DNA of 7,210 nucleotides from Bacillota bacterium. GTDB lineage: Bacteria > Bacillota > Desulfitobacteriia > Desulfitobacteriales > Desulfitobacteriaceae. This document shows positions 1 through 5,377 of this stretch, piece by piece (positions within the stretch are counted from its first letter, which is position 1; each line of letters begins with the position of its first letter). The stretch spans positions 1-7,210 of the forward strand of contig JAJZSC010000164.1 in the NCBI GenBank assembly GCA_021849995.1, given 5' to 3'. The translations under genes were made by a program, and so were the position numbers. Under the pieces are notes generated by a model. It had not been told where the DNA came from. It made no database searches and saw only the letters and a program-made list of their open reading frames with translations.

Positions 1-30
1 TCGACTCACTAATGTATTAATATAAAATAC
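1..30 (+). promoter_or_regulatory. possible promoter and operator of the ArsR-family gene
   Basis: A weak sigma-A-like promoter can be drawn with TCGACT at 1-6 as -35 (4 of 6 matches), a 16-nt spacer and TAAAAT at 23-28 as -10 (5 of 6). An inverted repeat GTATT (14-18) / AATAC (26-30) overlaps the -10, where an autoregulating ArsR protein would be expected to bind. A second small inverted repeat, GATA-AA-TATC, lies at 39-48. The region is very AT-rich, so such matches arise easily by chance, and the window edge cuts off anything further upstream. Confidence 0.3.
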
Positions 31-64
31 TCAACATAGATAAATATCAATGTGAGGTGAAGCT

Positions 65-388
65 ATGGAAAATAACTATGTGGAAAATGCAACTCTATTC
101 AAGTCAATGTCTGACTCTAATAGGTTAAGGATTGTGGATATGTTGTCCTGCGGCACGCTTTGTGCCTGCGAACTATTAGAGAAACTGCAGATTACTCAAC
201 CCACGCTATCTCACCATATGAAAATCTTATGTGATGGTGGTTTGGTCAAGGCGCGACGTGAAGCTAAGTGGATACACTACTCTCTAAACACCGAACAAAT
301 CGAAAAGATGATGCAGTTGCTCACTGATCTTGTTACAGATCAAGAAAGCTCTAGCTGTAAGGACGTTTTTTTAAGACAAATAATTTAG
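65..388 (+). CDS. arsR: ArsR/SmtB-family metalloregulatory repressor
   Basis: This is a 107-residue winged-helix repressor of the ArsR/SmtB family, which leaves its operator on binding a thiophilic metal(loid) or on thiol modification. Residues 10-27 match the family N-terminus (LFKSMSDSNRLRIVDML). Residues 32-36 (LCACE) align with the ELCVCDLC box of arsenic-type ArsR, but the third cysteine of that box is a leucine here. Residues 43-56 (ITQPTLSHHMKILC) are the recognition-helix region, and the wing follows to about residue 74. Other cysteines are C29, C56 and C98. The ATG is preceded by GAGGTGA at 54-60. The thioredoxin/CcdA pair follows after 88 bases on the same strand and is the likely target besides autoregulation. 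The symbol is a family-level label: no arsenic efflux or arsenate reductase gene is in view, so the inducer is not proven to be arsenite. Confidence 0.9.
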   Translation: MENNYVENATLFKSMSDSNRLRIVDMLSCGTLCACELLEKLQITQPTLSHHMKILCDGGLVKARREAKWIHYSLNTEQIEKMMQLLTDLVTDQESSSCKDVFLRQII

Positions 389-476
389 TCTAATGGGGAC
401 TTTTTCCTGTGGAAAATGCTTGGATATGAAATGGTTAATAGAGTCAAAACAACAGCGTGGGAGGTAGGTATTATTA

Positions 477-1001
477 ATGAAAGCTATTAAGAAAAAACCT
501 AAATCAATTCTGAAAATCATAGCGCCTATTCTTATCATCTCAGTAATTGTAGGAATTTTTATACTAAAAAGTAATCCGGAGAAGCCCATAGCGGCTAATA
601 CTGGGGACTTCACTCTTGAAACAACGGCCATAGACCTTGACTTGCTAAAATCCTATGGGTTACCGATTGTGATAGATTTTGGAGCAGACTCGTGCGTTCC
701 TTGTAAAGAAATGGCACCTGTACTTAAGGAACTCAATCAGGAGATGCAGGGCAAGGCTATTGTGAAGTTTGTTGATGTTTGGAAAAATCAAACTGCAGCG
801 GAGGATTTTCCCGTACAAGTAATTCCAACCCAGTTTTTCTTTGATAAAGAGGGTAATCCCTTTGTGCCAAAAGATGCAGAGGCTATGCAAATGATGTTGT
901 ATTCCACGAAGGATACCAATAAACACGTTTATACTGCCCATCAAGGAGGTATGACCGAAGAACAATTTAGAGCTGTACTAAAGGAGATGGGCGTTGAATG
1001 A
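477..1001 (+). CDS. membrane-anchored thioredoxin-family protein
   Basis: This 174-residue thioredoxin-fold protein probably works outside the cytoplasmic membrane. Lysines at 2-9 are followed by a hydrophobic segment at about 11-30, which reads as an uncleaved signal anchor. The thioredoxin domain runs from about 45 to 174, with IDFGADSCVPCKEMAP at 66-81 (redox pair C73/C76, CVPC rather than the classic CGPC) and the cis-proline loop IPTQ with P117. Between the strand at 118-124 and the final strand/helix (about 150-174) there is an insertion of roughly 15-20 residues rich in Met, Asp and Lys, longer than in E. coli thioredoxin. GGAGGT at 460-465 precedes the ATG by 11 nt. The gene overlaps the CcdA gene by 4 bases, so CcdA is its likely electron donor. 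Its substrates could be disulfides in exported proteins or small sulfur or metalloid compounds; the sequence does not say which. Confidence 0.88.
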   Translation: MKAIKKKPKSILKIIAPILIISVIVGIFILKSNPEKPIAANTGDFTLETTAIDLDLLKSYGLPIVIDFGADSCVPCKEMAPVLKELNQEMQGKAIVKFVDVWKNQTAAEDFPVQVIPTQFFFDKEGNPFVPKDAEAMQMMLYSTKDTNKHVYTAHQGGMTEEQFRAVLKEMGVE

Positions 1002-1690
1002 TCGATCAATGGCTTGAAATCCTTTCAACCCTAATTTCCCAAAGTATGTGGGTAGCGCCAGTGCTTGCTTTGCTCGCGGGCTTGTTAACGTCCTTAACCC
1101 CTTGCTCCTTATCAAGTGTTCCTCTTGTCATAGGCTATGTGGGTGGCACTGGAAACAATGACCCGAAAAGGGCCTTTTGGCTTTCGCTTACCTTTGCAAC
1201 AGGCTCAGCAGTCACCTTTACCACATTGGGCGTCGTGTCTTCACTGGTCGGTAAACTCATGGGAACATCCTCGTCCTGGTGGTATCTGTTACTCGGTGTG
1301 TTGATGGTGTTAATGGCTTTGCAAATATGGGAGATTTACAATTTCATTCCGTCAACCTATCTGATGTCCAAGAATACTAGAAGAGGGTACATCGGAGCCT
1401 TTATTGCTGGAATACTAGGTGGTGTGTTTTCCTCCCCCTGTGCCACGCCGGTACTGATTACACTTCTTGCTGTTGTAGCAGAGCGAGGCAGCTTGCTATG
1501 GGGGATTCTCCTGTTATTGCTCTATTCCGTAGGGCATAGTGCTTTAGTGCTTGTCGCAGGGACTTCGATTGGTTTTGTAACTAGTATGACATCAAGCAAT
1601 AGATATGGTACTTTCAGTAAGGTTTTAAGAATCGTCATGGGCTGTGTAATTTTGCTGATAGGATTTTATATGTTTTATTTAGGATTTTAG
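998..1690 (+). CDS. CcdA-type thiol-disulfide electron transporter
   Basis: This 230-residue polytopic membrane protein belongs to the CcdA/DsbD-beta family, which carries reducing equivalents from cytoplasmic thioredoxin across the membrane. Six hydrophobic segments are visible at about 18-44, 60-86, 93-113, 131-157, 164-190 and 207-229. The two family cysteines sit in the expected places: C36 in LTSLTPCSLSSVPL in the first helix, and C148 in GVFSSPCATPVL in the fourth. The length is typical of free-standing CcdA. The ATG overlaps the thioredoxin TGA as ATGA, with AAGGAG at 981-986, so the two genes are translationally coupled. Despite the common name 'cytochrome c biogenesis protein', no heme-handling gene is nearby; the thioredoxin partner suggests general or dedicated extracytoplasmic disulfide reduction. 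The symbol is left empty because the gene may not be the cytochrome-biogenesis ccdA itself. Confidence 0.9.
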   Translation: MIDQWLEILSTLISQSMWVAPVLALLAGLLTSLTPCSLSSVPLVIGYVGGTGNNDPKRAFWLSLTFATGSAVTFTTLGVVSSLVGKLMGTSSSWWYLLLGVLMVLMALQIWEIYNFIPSTYLMSKNTRRGYIGAFIAGILGGVFSSPCATPVLITLLAVVAERGSLLWGILLLLLYSVGHSALVLVAGTSIGFVTSMTSSNRYGTFSKVLRIVMGCVILLIGFYMFYLGF

Positions 1691-1695
1691 AGTCG

Positions 1696-1742
1696 GTTAA
1701 AACTAGCCCTTGCTTGTTCTTAAAGCAAGGGCTAGTTTTAAC
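1696..1742. terminator. bidirectional intrinsic terminator after the CcdA gene
   Basis: A perfect 20-bp inverted repeat (1696-1715 with 1723-1742) encloses a 7-nt loop, starting 5 bases after the CcdA stop. The outer part of each arm is an A/T run (AAAA on the left, TTTT on the right) around the GC-rich core CTAGCCCTTGC, so either strand yields a hairpin followed by U residues. This is the usual form of a bidirectional rho-independent terminator and marks the end of the arsR-thioredoxin-CcdA unit. Confidence 0.85.
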
Positions 1743-1819
1743 TTCACCTTGTTTGGAAATAAAGTAAAATGCTAGCCGGATTAGGCTGATAAGTCTAAAC
1801 CCAAAAGATGGAATGTAGA

Positions 1820-1849
1820 AATTTGATCTATCAGTGACAAGATCGAATT
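1820..1849. promoter_or_regulatory. imperfect 30-bp inverted repeat, possible upstream operator
   Basis: AATTTGATCT (1820-1829) and AGATCGAATT (1840-1849) are complementary at 9 of 10 positions, the tenth being a G-T pair, with a 10-nt spacer. It lies about 130 bases before the solute-binding protein start and roughly 90 bases upstream of the start point implied by the promoter at 1888-1918, a position suited to an activator site. Nothing in the window shows what binds it. There is no T-run after the right arm, so it is not a terminator. Confidence 0.3.
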
Positions 1850-1887
1850 AAAAAGGTATCATGGAGTAAATCGAGGCCACTAAAACA

Positions 1888-1918
1888 TTGACGATATTTG
1901 CATGGCAGAAAGTATAAG
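1888..1918 (+). promoter_or_regulatory. possible sigma-A promoter of the sensor operon
   Basis: TTGACG at 1888-1893 (5 of 6 matches to TTGACA) and TATAAG at 1913-1918 (5 of 6 to TATAAT) are separated by 19 nt, slightly longer than the ideal 17. It sits between the upstream terminator and the GTG start at 1980, giving a leader of about 55 nt. A promoter is required somewhere in this 237-base gap because the terminator at 1696-1742 isolates the operon; this is the best match seen. Confidence 0.4.
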
Positions 1919-1979
1919 GCTGGGTACTAACAAGGTTTTTTAATTATTTAGAACGAATTGGCTGAACGGAGGGGATGAA

Positions 1980-2948
1980 GTGTCTAAAAAAGATTTTACA
2001 CGTCGTGAAGTCATTTGGATGGGTGCTTTAGGAATTGTTCAGTTGGGGATTCTAGGAACGGCGGCCTCGGGGTTCTGGAATTCCAATCCCAACCAGGAAC
2101 GTCCTAAGATTCAGTTTTCTCAACTACAAACTCCTCCAGTACAGGAACCTGAACTGGATGGGAAGCCTGTGTTAAATATTGCAGTGGCTTCGATTATCTC
2201 CCCGATGGAAAATCTAAATCTATACGGAGATTTGCTGAATATCATTGGAGAGCGAGTTAATATGAAGGTTAAAATGGTTCAACGGCAGAATTACACTGAA
2301 ACAAATCGACTAATTGAAGCTGGGGAAGTTCAATTAGGGTTCATCTGTTCCGGGGCTTTGATTGGAGATATCGGGGCTAACCAAATCAAACAAATCTTAG
2401 TGACTCCGCAAATTGCCGGGTCAACTACGTATAGTTCTTATATTATTGTCCCTGCGTCGTCTAAAGCAGCGTCACTTATAGATTTGAAAGGGAAAACATT
2501 CGCTTACATGGACCCTTTGTCGTATTCAGGGCGTATTGCACCGCAGGTGATGCTGAAAAGAAAAGGCTATCAACCCGATAACTTTTTTGGGCAGACAATT
2601 TTTACGTATGGTCATGAGAAGTCAATTAGAGCAGTGGCCGAAGGCATTGTCGATGGGGCCGCCGTTGACAGCATAATTTATGACCTGACCATAACACGTG
2701 ATAAAAGTATCTTAGGAAAGGTTAAAGTAGTGGATCAATCCGAAGCGATGGGGAACCCTCCTGTCGTTGTCTCCCATAAGGCTGACCCGGAATTCATAGC
2801 GACTATAAAGAATGTTTTGCTGACGATGCACCTGGATGAACAGGGGCGAAAGGCGATGGCCCTGTTACATTTTGAACGGTTTGTTCATCCAGATCAACGG
2901 CTTTATGATAAAATTCAGACGATGGCTCAAGAAGTAGGCTTGACTTGA
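1980..2948 (+). CDS. PhnD-like solute-binding protein, probable sensor component
   Basis: This 322-residue protein has the fold signature of the phosphate/phosphonate-type (PhnD, PF12974-like) periplasmic binding proteins. The N-terminus has a twin-arginine motif, TRREVIW at 7-13, followed by a hydrophobic stretch (14-33), so it is probably exported folded and may stay anchored. No lipobox cysteine is present. The domain begins near residue 63 (PVLNIAVASIISPMENL); family-like segments include YGDLLNIIGERVN, LIEAGEVQLGFICSGA (115-125) and LKGKTFAYMDPLSYSGRIAPQVML. C123 is the only cysteine. The start is GTG with GGAGGGG at 1968-1974, 5 nt away. The kinase gene follows after 1 nt and no ABC permease or ATPase is present, so a sensing role is more likely than transport, as for AioX in arsenite sensing and the PhnD-like part of TtrS. 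The ligand is not determined. Confidence 0.85.
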   Translation: MSKKDFTRREVIWMGALGIVQLGILGTAASGFWNSNPNQERPKIQFSQLQTPPVQEPELDGKPVLNIAVASIISPMENLNLYGDLLNIIGERVNMKVKMVQRQNYTETNRLIEAGEVQLGFICSGALIGDIGANQIKQILVTPQIAGSTTYSSYIIVPASSKAASLIDLKGKTFAYMDPLSYSGRIAPQVMLKRKGYQPDNFFGQTIFTYGHEKSIRAVAEGIVDGAAVDSIIYDLTITRDKSILGKVKVVDQSEAMGNPPVVVSHKADPEFIATIKNVLLTMHLDEQGRKAMALLHFERFVHPDQRLYDKIQTMAQEVGLT

Positions 2949-2949
2949 A

Positions 2950-4434
2950 ATGATTAAAACGATGAAACATATGGCAAAGTATTTTCCTTCTCAAGTAATC
3001 CAAAAGATTCAAGAAGAGGTCCCCTTAACTGTTAAAATTATGGGGATTGTTGGAGTATTTATATGCTTATTAGGCTTAACTGTTATTATTGATATGCGTT
3101 CTAACATGACCAAAATATTAGACGATCAACTGAGGAAACGAGCGATCACGATAGGGAACGAAGTGGCTACTGAAAGTATGAACTTGATTCTCGTGGGGGA
3201 TTTGATCGGCCTTTATGAGAAGGCAAAAACGGTTGTATTGCTTAATGAAGATGTTCGCTATGTTCTTATCATAGATGAGAAGGGATATTTGGTTGCACAT
3301 AACTTCGGACATGGGATTCCAGTGGGTTTGCTGGAATTACGCCAGCTTGAGAAGGAGCTGACCGAAGTAGATGTAATTGAAGTCGATTCCGAAGAGGGCA
3401 ATATTCTAGATGTCTTAGTTCCCCTTGGGGGTGATACTGGTTGGGTGCGTATCGGTATGTCAGAAGTAAGTATGAATCGAACCATTAATACGCTCTCAAT
3501 TAAGCTTATGCTCACAACTCTTGGAATTATTATCTTAGGGTTATTCGGCGGATTTATCATGTCTCATCTTTTGACACGGCCCATAAAACGTTTGGTCGAC
3601 GCGAGCATAGCCGTGGCTGAAGGAGATTTAAGCCAACGAGTAAGCATTGGGGGGCATGATGAAATCGGACAGCTCGGTCGTTCCTTTAATGGTATGGCTG
3701 AGAACTTGGAGCGATATACTCAAGAAAGAGAAGCCTTATTGGCAGAGTTAATGGACAAGGAACAAGTTCGTCAACAATTACTGAATAAAGTGATTTCTGC
3801 ACAGGAAGAGGAAAGAAAACGTATAGCTCGCGAACTTCATGACGAGGCGGGACAAAGCTTAACGTCTTTGATCATTGGGTTGAAACTTCTAGGTCAGCAA
3901 AATGATATAGTGCAAGCAAGAAGCATGGCGGAAGACTTAAGAAAAGTTGCCTACTTGACGTTAGAAGATGTGCATCGGCTAGCGGTGGAACTACGCCCTA
4001 CAGTCTTAGACGATATGGGTTTGGTGGTGGCTCTGGAACGTTATGTTACAGAATACAAACGCCAACAGGACATCATGGTGATTGATCTTGAAGTTCATAA
4101 TCAAGTGAAGGAACGCTTACCAAGTGAAATGGAGACCACTCTATACCGAATTGTACAAGAAGCACTCACCAACGTTGCGAAATACGCTAAGGCTCGTAAT
4201 GTCAGTATCGTGTTGGAGCTCCGTCCTGAGGGTGTGAATCTGATTATTGAAGATGATGGAATAGGGTTTGACGTTGAGCAGGTTTTAAGTGAAAGGACAC
4301 AAGGACGTCAAAATCTAGGTCTTGCCGGTATGCAAGAACGGTCAGCGCTGTTTGGAGGAACCTTCGAGATAGAATCTGAACCAGGTCGGGGGACTACGCT
4401 CTATGTCAGGTTGCCGTTAAAAGGGAGGCCTTGA
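2950..4434 (+). CDS. NarX-type sensor histidine kinase with HAMP domain
   Basis: This is a 494-residue membrane histidine kinase of the HisKA_3 (HPK7, NarX/DegS-like) group. Order of parts: first membrane segment about 28-47; extracytoplasmic region about 48-180 with a Cache-like strand-turn-strand (VRYVLIIDEKGYLVAHNF near 101-118); second membrane segment about 183-207; HAMP about 205-258 (TRPIKRLVDAS, then DEIGQLGRSFNGMAENL); short coiled linker about 258-280; phosphoacceptor box ERKRIARELHDEAGQ with H297; ATPase domain about 390-492 with N408 in the N box (EALTNVAKYAKA), G1 box EDDGIGFD at 434-441 and G2 box GLAGMQER from 457. All catalytic motifs are present. The ATG lies 1 nt after the binding-protein stop with only a weak upstream ribosome site, which suggests translational coupling; ATGs at codons 5 and 8 are alternatives. 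It probably reads the state of the binding protein and phosphorylates the next gene product. Confidence 0.95.
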   Translation: MIKTMKHMAKYFPSQVIQKIQEEVPLTVKIMGIVGVFICLLGLTVIIDMRSNMTKILDDQLRKRAITIGNEVATESMNLILVGDLIGLYEKAKTVVLLNEDVRYVLIIDEKGYLVAHNFGHGIPVGLLELRQLEKELTEVDVIEVDSEEGNILDVLVPLGGDTGWVRIGMSEVSMNRTINTLSIKLMLTTLGIIILGLFGGFIMSHLLTRPIKRLVDASIAVAEGDLSQRVSIGGHDEIGQLGRSFNGMAENLERYTQEREALLAELMDKEQVRQQLLNKVISAQEEERKRIARELHDEAGQSLTSLIIGLKLLGQQNDIVQARSMAEDLRKVAYLTLEDVHRLAVELRPTVLDDMGLVVALERYVTEYKRQQDIMVIDLEVHNQVKERLPSEMETTLYRIVQEALTNVAKYAKARNVSIVLELRPEGVNLIIEDDGIGFDVEQVLSERTQGRQNLGLAGMQERSALFGGTFEIESEPGRGTTLYVRLPLKGRP

Positions 4435-4460
4435 GCGCAGCGAAAGGAATGTTTATAAGC

Positions 4461-5108
4461 ATGAAAGAAAAGACACGAGTCTTGTTGGTCGATGACCATA
4501 CAATCTTGCGTACAGGGTTAAGAATGTTTTTTGATTCTCAGCAAGATATGGTGGTGGTTGGCGAAGCAGTATGTGGAGAGGATGCTCTAGAAAAAGTACA
4601 AGTACTCCAGCCAGATGTGGTTATATTAGATATTTCCATGCCAGGTATGAGTGGAATAGAGGCCATTGCCCGGATTAAGCAATTAACACCGGACGTCGGG
4701 ATCCTCATGCTGACAATGCACGAAGCTGAAGAGTATCTTCAGCAGGCCATGCAGGCAGGTGCTAGTGGATATGTTTTGAAGAAGGCCGCCGATTCTGAAC
4801 TCTTAGAGGCTGTGCGGGCGGTGGCTAGGAAGGAGATATTTCTTCATCCGGAGATGGCGAACTTGCTTATTCAGTCCATCTTACATCCAGTAACTACTGA
4901 AGGCTCTAAAAAAAGTCTTAATTTGAGTGCTCGCGAAACAGAGGTTTTAAAGCTAGTCGCCTTAGGGCATACCAATAAGGAAATCGGTCAAGAATTAGAC
5001 GTCAGCATCAAAACAGTCGAGACCCACAAGGCGCGAATTATGGGAAAGACTGGATGCGAAAGACGTTCGGAACTCGTTCGCTATGCTATGCAAGAAGGTT
5101 ATATTTAA
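4461..5108 (+). CDS. NarL/LuxR-type response regulator
   Basis: This is a two-domain DNA-binding response regulator, 215 residues from the chosen start. The receiver domain (about 5-120) has the acidic pair D11/D12, phosphoacceptor D57 in VVILDISMPGMSG, T85 and K107. A linker leads to a LuxR/GerE helix-turn-helix in the last 60 residues, with LSARETEVLKLVALGHTNKEIGQEL and VSIKTVETHKARI. It is the obvious partner of the preceding HisKA_3 kinase. The start is uncertain. ATG 4461 begins MKEKTRVLLVDDH, the usual family length, with AAAGGA at 4443-4448. ATG 4449 adds 4 residues. TTG 4431 adds 10 and overlaps the kinase stop, but the GGGAGG at 4423-4428 is only 2 nt from it, which is too close. Likely targets are the promoters of its own operon and of the reductase genes downstream. 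Confidence 0.93.
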   Translation: MKEKTRVLLVDDHTILRTGLRMFFDSQQDMVVVGEAVCGEDALEKVQVLQPDVVILDISMPGMSGIEAIARIKQLTPDVGILMLTMHEAEEYLQQAMQAGASGYVLKKAADSELLEAVRAVARKEIFLHPEMANLLIQSILHPVTTEGSKKSLNLSARETEVLKLVALGHTNKEIGQELDVSIKTVETHKARIMGKTGCERRSELVRYAMQEGYI

Positions 5109-5168
5109 GGCGTGTCGTGGGGACGGTCCTTTAACACAATGTTAAAAGGACCGTCCCCACGACACGCC
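5109..5168. repeat. 60-bp REP-like palindrome with GGGGACGGTCC core
   Basis: A 21-bp perfect inverted repeat (5109-5129 with 5148-5168) continues inward as TTTAACA / TGTTAAAA with one unpaired base, leaving a tip of about 3 nt. The arms are far more GC-rich than their surroundings. They begin immediately after the response regulator stop codon and contain GTGGGGACGGTCC. Similar GGGGACGGT palindromes are, to my knowledge, dispersed in many Clostridia and other bacteria, some near REP-associated tyrosine transposases; that link is recall, not shown here. No T-run follows the right arm, so it is not a standard intrinsic terminator, though such a stem could still slow polymerase or protect the 3' end of the sensor operon mRNA. 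Confidence 0.75.
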
Positions 5169-5180
5169 ACGATAATGATG

Positions 5181-5208
5181 TTGATGAAAAATTCATATAA
5201 ATTATATA
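5181..5208 (+). promoter_or_regulatory. possible promoter of the reductase operon
   Basis: TTGATG at 5181-5186 and TATATA at 5203-5208 are spaced by 16 nt, each matching 4 of 6 consensus bases. Two small palindromes overlap it: ATGAA-AAA-TTCAT at 5184-5196 and TATAAATTATA at 5196-5206, either of which could be a regulator site. If used, transcription would begin near 5215, just before the alternative hairpins at 5231-5289. The match is weak, and a promoter dependent on the response regulator need not match well. Confidence 0.25.
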
Positions 5209-5230
5209 GGTTGATAGTCGCTTGAAGAGG

Positions 5231-5273
5231 ATATCAGGGTTTTTAATCTTAACCTTCTCAAAAACCCTGATAT
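5231..5273 (+). promoter_or_regulatory. leader hairpin 1, mutually exclusive with the next hairpin
   Basis: A perfect 14-bp inverted repeat, ATATCAGGGTTTTT (5231-5244) with AAAAACCCTGATAT (5260-5273), encloses a 15-nt loop. Its right arm is also the left arm of the terminator-like hairpin at 5260-5289, so the two cannot form together. No T-run follows it on the + strand. By geometry it would act as an anti-terminator if the leader is regulated, but that is inference. Confidence 0.5.
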
Positions 5274-5290
5274 GATGTTCAGGGTTTTTA
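5260..5290. terminator. terminator-like hairpin 2 upstream of the ferredoxin subunit gene
   Basis: AAAAACCCTGA (5260-5270) pairs perfectly over 11 bp with TCAGGGTTTTT (5279-5289) around an 8-nt loop. The core CCCTGA/TCAGGG followed by five T residues is the form of a modest intrinsic terminator, and the A-run on the other side makes it symmetrical for the opposite strand. It stands about 90 bases before the ferredoxin subunit start, so it would end read-through from the sensor operon or from a promoter just upstream, unless hairpin 1 forms instead. Confidence 0.55.
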
Positions 5291-5377
5291 CTGATATTTA
5301 GAATAGACATTATATGTGATAATTAATAATGAAATCAAGCACAAAAAGCCAAAAATATAGTTGCAAGGAGGATGACC

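Noticed and set aside
1823..1833. FNR-like TTGAT...ATCA before the sensor operon
   Set aside because: The spacer is 2 nt instead of 4, so a standard FNR dimer would not fit. The bases are better explained as part of the 1820-1849 inverted repeat.
1904..1920. Sigma-54 promoter suggested by TGGCA near the sensor operon
   Set aside because: There is no TTGC-type -12 element at the proper distance; the sigma-A-like pair at 1888-1918 is better.
1975..1977. ATG just upstream of the binding-protein start
   Set aside because: It is out of frame with the long reading frame, stops after 18 codons and immediately abuts the ribosome binding site; GTG at 1980 fits spacing and frame.
371..3560. Several open frames on the - strand (such as 371-631, 660-965, 2803-3012, 3118-3312 and 3258-3560)
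   Set aside because: They lie opposite well-supported genes, lack recognisable domains or good ribosome sites, and look like shadows of the + strand coding.
5316..5329. FNR/CRP-like half-sites (GTGAT-N4-AATAA) before the ferredoxin subunit gene
   Set aside because: Only 7 of 10 conserved bases match TTGAT-N4-ATCAA, and the second half is poor; expected by chance in so AT-rich a stretch. A nearby TTAAT...ATCAA pair has a 6-nt rather than a 4-nt spacer.
5181..5371. Molybdenum-cofactor or other known riboswitch in the reductase leader
   Set aside because: The molybdoenzyme context made this worth considering, but only simple A-B-A arms are visible and no conserved multi-stem aptamer pattern could be recognised.
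5372..5374. In-frame ATG two codons before the chosen B-subunit start
   Set aside because: It directly follows the AAGGAGG with zero spacing; ATG 5378 has the normal 6-nt spacing.
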